From positions 1 through 34,211 of the forward strand of contig JAPKCC010000028.1 in assembly GCA_028823105.1 (NCBI GenBank): a stretch of DNA of 34,211 nucleotides. The letters are read 5' to 3'. The position numbers and the translations under genes are program-made. Of the stretch, positions 32,907-34,211 are shown piece by piece. The first letter of the stretch is position 1. Each line of letters starts with the position of its first letter. The stretch is from Phycisphaerales bacterium (lineage in GTDB: Bacteria > Planctomycetota > Phycisphaerae > Phycisphaerales > SM1A02). The notes beneath the pieces were generated by a model that was not told the origin of the DNA, did no database searches, and saw only the letters and a list, made by a program, of their open reading frames with translations.

Positions 32907-33863
32907 TTATCGATCAGTCGAGTCCGATCTGGACGATGCTCTGGCTGAAGCACGGTGCAATTCGAGAAGGCCGGCCTGTTCCTGAATCCGCTCGACGATC
33001 TGATCCGGGTGATCGACCAGACAGGCCCATCCCTCACGAATGGCCCGATGGCACCCCGCACTCGCCCCCGTGTCGACCCGACCGGGGACCGCGAGTACCT
33101 CGCGGCCATAGTCTTCGGCGGCGAGACGAGCCGTGATCATCGCACCGCTGCGGACGCCAGCTTCGAAGACGACCACCCCAAGTGAGAGGCCTGCAATGAT
33201 TCGATTTCGTTCCGGAAACCGCCCGGGGCGCGGCCCCACGTTGCACGGATATTCACTCAGCACGGCGCCCCCATTCGCGGCGATCGCGTTGAAGAGCGAT
33301 TCGTTCTCCGGCGGATAGAGATACTCCAATCCCGAACCAAGCACCGCGAGCGTCGGGCTCCCGGCTCGAAGTGCCGCACGATGGGCCGCCGCATCGATGC
33401 CAAGGGCACCGCCGGAGCAGATCGAGAATCCTGCTTCACAGAGTGCGGTAGAAAATCGTGTCGCGAGATCGATCCCGATCGCGGAACATCGCCGAGCTCC
33501 GACGACGGAAACGATCGGATGCTGATCGACGGCCGAACGCGACCCCAACATCCGGAGCACCACCGGCGGATCATCGATTCCCCTCAGCGCCGCGGGATAA
33601 TCGTCATCGAAGACCGTCAGCATCGATCCGCCGAGACCTTCGAGCCGACGAAAATCCGCGCGAGCGTTCTTGCGATCGAGCGTTCGCAGCCTCGCTGCCA
33701 CGACCATCTCGCACTCTCCGGTCACCGCTGCGACGGCCGAAACCGACGCGGCCAGAATGCGGTCGATCGTTCCGAACGACTCCCGCAACCGTGACACGGT
33801 TCGCGGCCCCCACCCTCGGACTTGCTGAAGCGCCAGCGTCTCGATCAATCGATGTTCTTGCAT
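32907..33863 (-). CDS. dprA: DNA-processing protein DprA
   Basis: Binds incoming single-stranded DNA and loads RecA during natural transformation. 318 residues. An N-terminal helix-hairpin-helix/SAM-like part is present (ALQQVRGWGPRTVSRLRESF). The extended Rossmann fold has VSVVGARRCSAIG, SGGALGIDAAAHRAAL, GRFPERNRIIAGLS and SGAMITARLAAEDYG. The C-terminal winged helix seen in many members is missing; the protein ends in a short Ser/Arg-rich tail. The ATG at 33863 lies about 29 nt after a TACCCT -10-like hexamer. The next gene upstream on the same strand is the incomplete acidic one. Confidence 0.93.
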   Translation of the reverse strand: MQEHRLIETLALQQVRGWGPRTVSRLRESFGTIDRILAASVSAVAAVTGECEMVVAARLRTLDRKNARADFRRLEGLGGSMLTVFDDDYPAALRGIDDPPVVLRMLGSRSAVDQHPIVSVVGARRCSAIGIDLATRFSTALCEAGFSICSGGALGIDAAAHRAALRAGSPTLAVLGSGLEYLYPPENESLFNAIAANGGAVLSEYPCNVGPRPGRFPERNRIIAGLSLGVVVFEAGVRSGAMITARLAAEDYGREVLAVPGRVDTGASAGCHRAIREGWACLVDHPDQIVERIQEQAGLLELHRASARASSRSDSTDR

Positions 33864-33960
33864 CTACTGCCAACCCCGCCCACCTCTCGGAAAGGGTACG
33901 CGGTGACCAGGGGTCTTTTAGACATCGCCGACTTTTTTCGAATGAACCATCGGAACGCGT

Positions 33961-34211
33961 TCAGACGTTCCGGCCCTCATCTTCCAGATCAGCCCAGAGC
34001 GACCCTTCGTCCGAAACCGGCTCGTAGGTCAACTCGGCGGAGGGACGTTCGGTGCTGGGGCTCTTGACGGTAGAAACGCCAGCATTTTCTTCTTTTTCAG
34101 TCTCACCATCACGCTCTTCTTCGTCGTCGTTGTCAGCTTCGTCCTCTTCTTCCTCGTCTTCGTCGCCGTCTTCCTCATCCTCTTCTTCGTCGCCGTCTTC
34201 CTCATCCTCGT
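33961..34211 (-). CDS. Acidic C-terminal tail of a gene cut by the right edge
   Basis: Open on the minus strand from the window edge to a TGA at 33961-33963, giving the last 82 residues. The first 45 or so are almost only Glu and Asp with a few Gly (EDEEDGDEEEDEEDGDEDEE), then a short mixed segment and the ending ELTYEPVSDEGSLWADLEDE. A unit encoding EDEEDGDE is repeated twice (about 34159-34210). Strong bias to Glu/Asp codons in one frame and the normal stop support coding. The family cannot be told from the tail. It precedes dprA by about 97 bp. Confidence 0.65.
   Translation of the reverse strand, partial: EDEEDGDEEEDEEDGDEDEEEEDEADNDDEEERDGETEKEENAGVSTVKSPSTERPSAELTYEPVSDEGSLWADLEDEGRNV

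Overview
This is a GC-rich, gene-dense stretch of chromosome from a Gram-negative-type bacterium. I read it as a member of the Planctomycetota, probably Phycisphaerae-like. That is inference from family style: a PadR regulator with a HAAS-type membrane partner, a ThuA-family secreted protein, secreted HEAT and VWA proteins, an MlaE lipid permease and long arginine/aspartate-rich proteins. There is no rRNA and no clear phage or IS element. I find 29 protein genes (one cut by the right edge) and one tRNA.

Left part (1-9160): a terminator for a gene off the left edge, then rpsD (ribosomal protein S4) behind its own promoter, a PpiD/SurA-like membrane-anchored chaperone and a free-standing tRNA-binding (Trbp111-type) protein. 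On the minus strand come ileS, a 60-residue unknown protein and a ZIP-family metal transporter. tRNA-Ala(CGC) follows on the plus strand with a strong terminator. Beyond it lies a gene-poor, AT-richer island between two tandem-repeat arrays, closed by a second strong hairpin terminator.

Middle part (9160-21450): a ThuA-like secreted protein, a 3D-domain secreted protein, mutS, and a TlpA-like membrane thioredoxin that overlaps mutS. Next is a secreted paralogue of that thioredoxin which has lost both active-site cysteines and gained an unknown C-terminal domain. A PadR repressor and its HAAS-domain membrane protein form a minus-strand operon. A perfect inverted repeat lies between padR and a divergent HEAT+VWA protein. 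obg and rpmA follow on the minus strand, with a well-formed promoter and leader hairpin before rpmA.

Right part (21600-34211): a secreted protein of unknown function, a double-GNAT acetyltransferase, dnaA (no dnaN beside it), a secreted HEAT-like protein, a DegT-family protein lacking the PLP lysine, and guaA. Then comes a compact plus-strand operon: small lipoprotein, RsbW-type ATPase/kinase, STAS antagonist, MlaE permease. The window ends with a metallophosphoesterase, dprA, and the acidic tail of an incomplete gene.

Two signals run through the window. First, eight genes without a Shine-Dalgarno site carry a TANNNT hexamer 6-9 nt before the start codon, which suggests leaderless transcripts. 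Genes without this signal mostly have a clear SD or sit inside operons. Second, short minisatellites with a 9-bp unit recur between genes and once, in frame, inside a gene. The best candidate for a new functional unit is the operon that joins a partner-switching kinase/antagonist pair to an Mla-type lipid permease.
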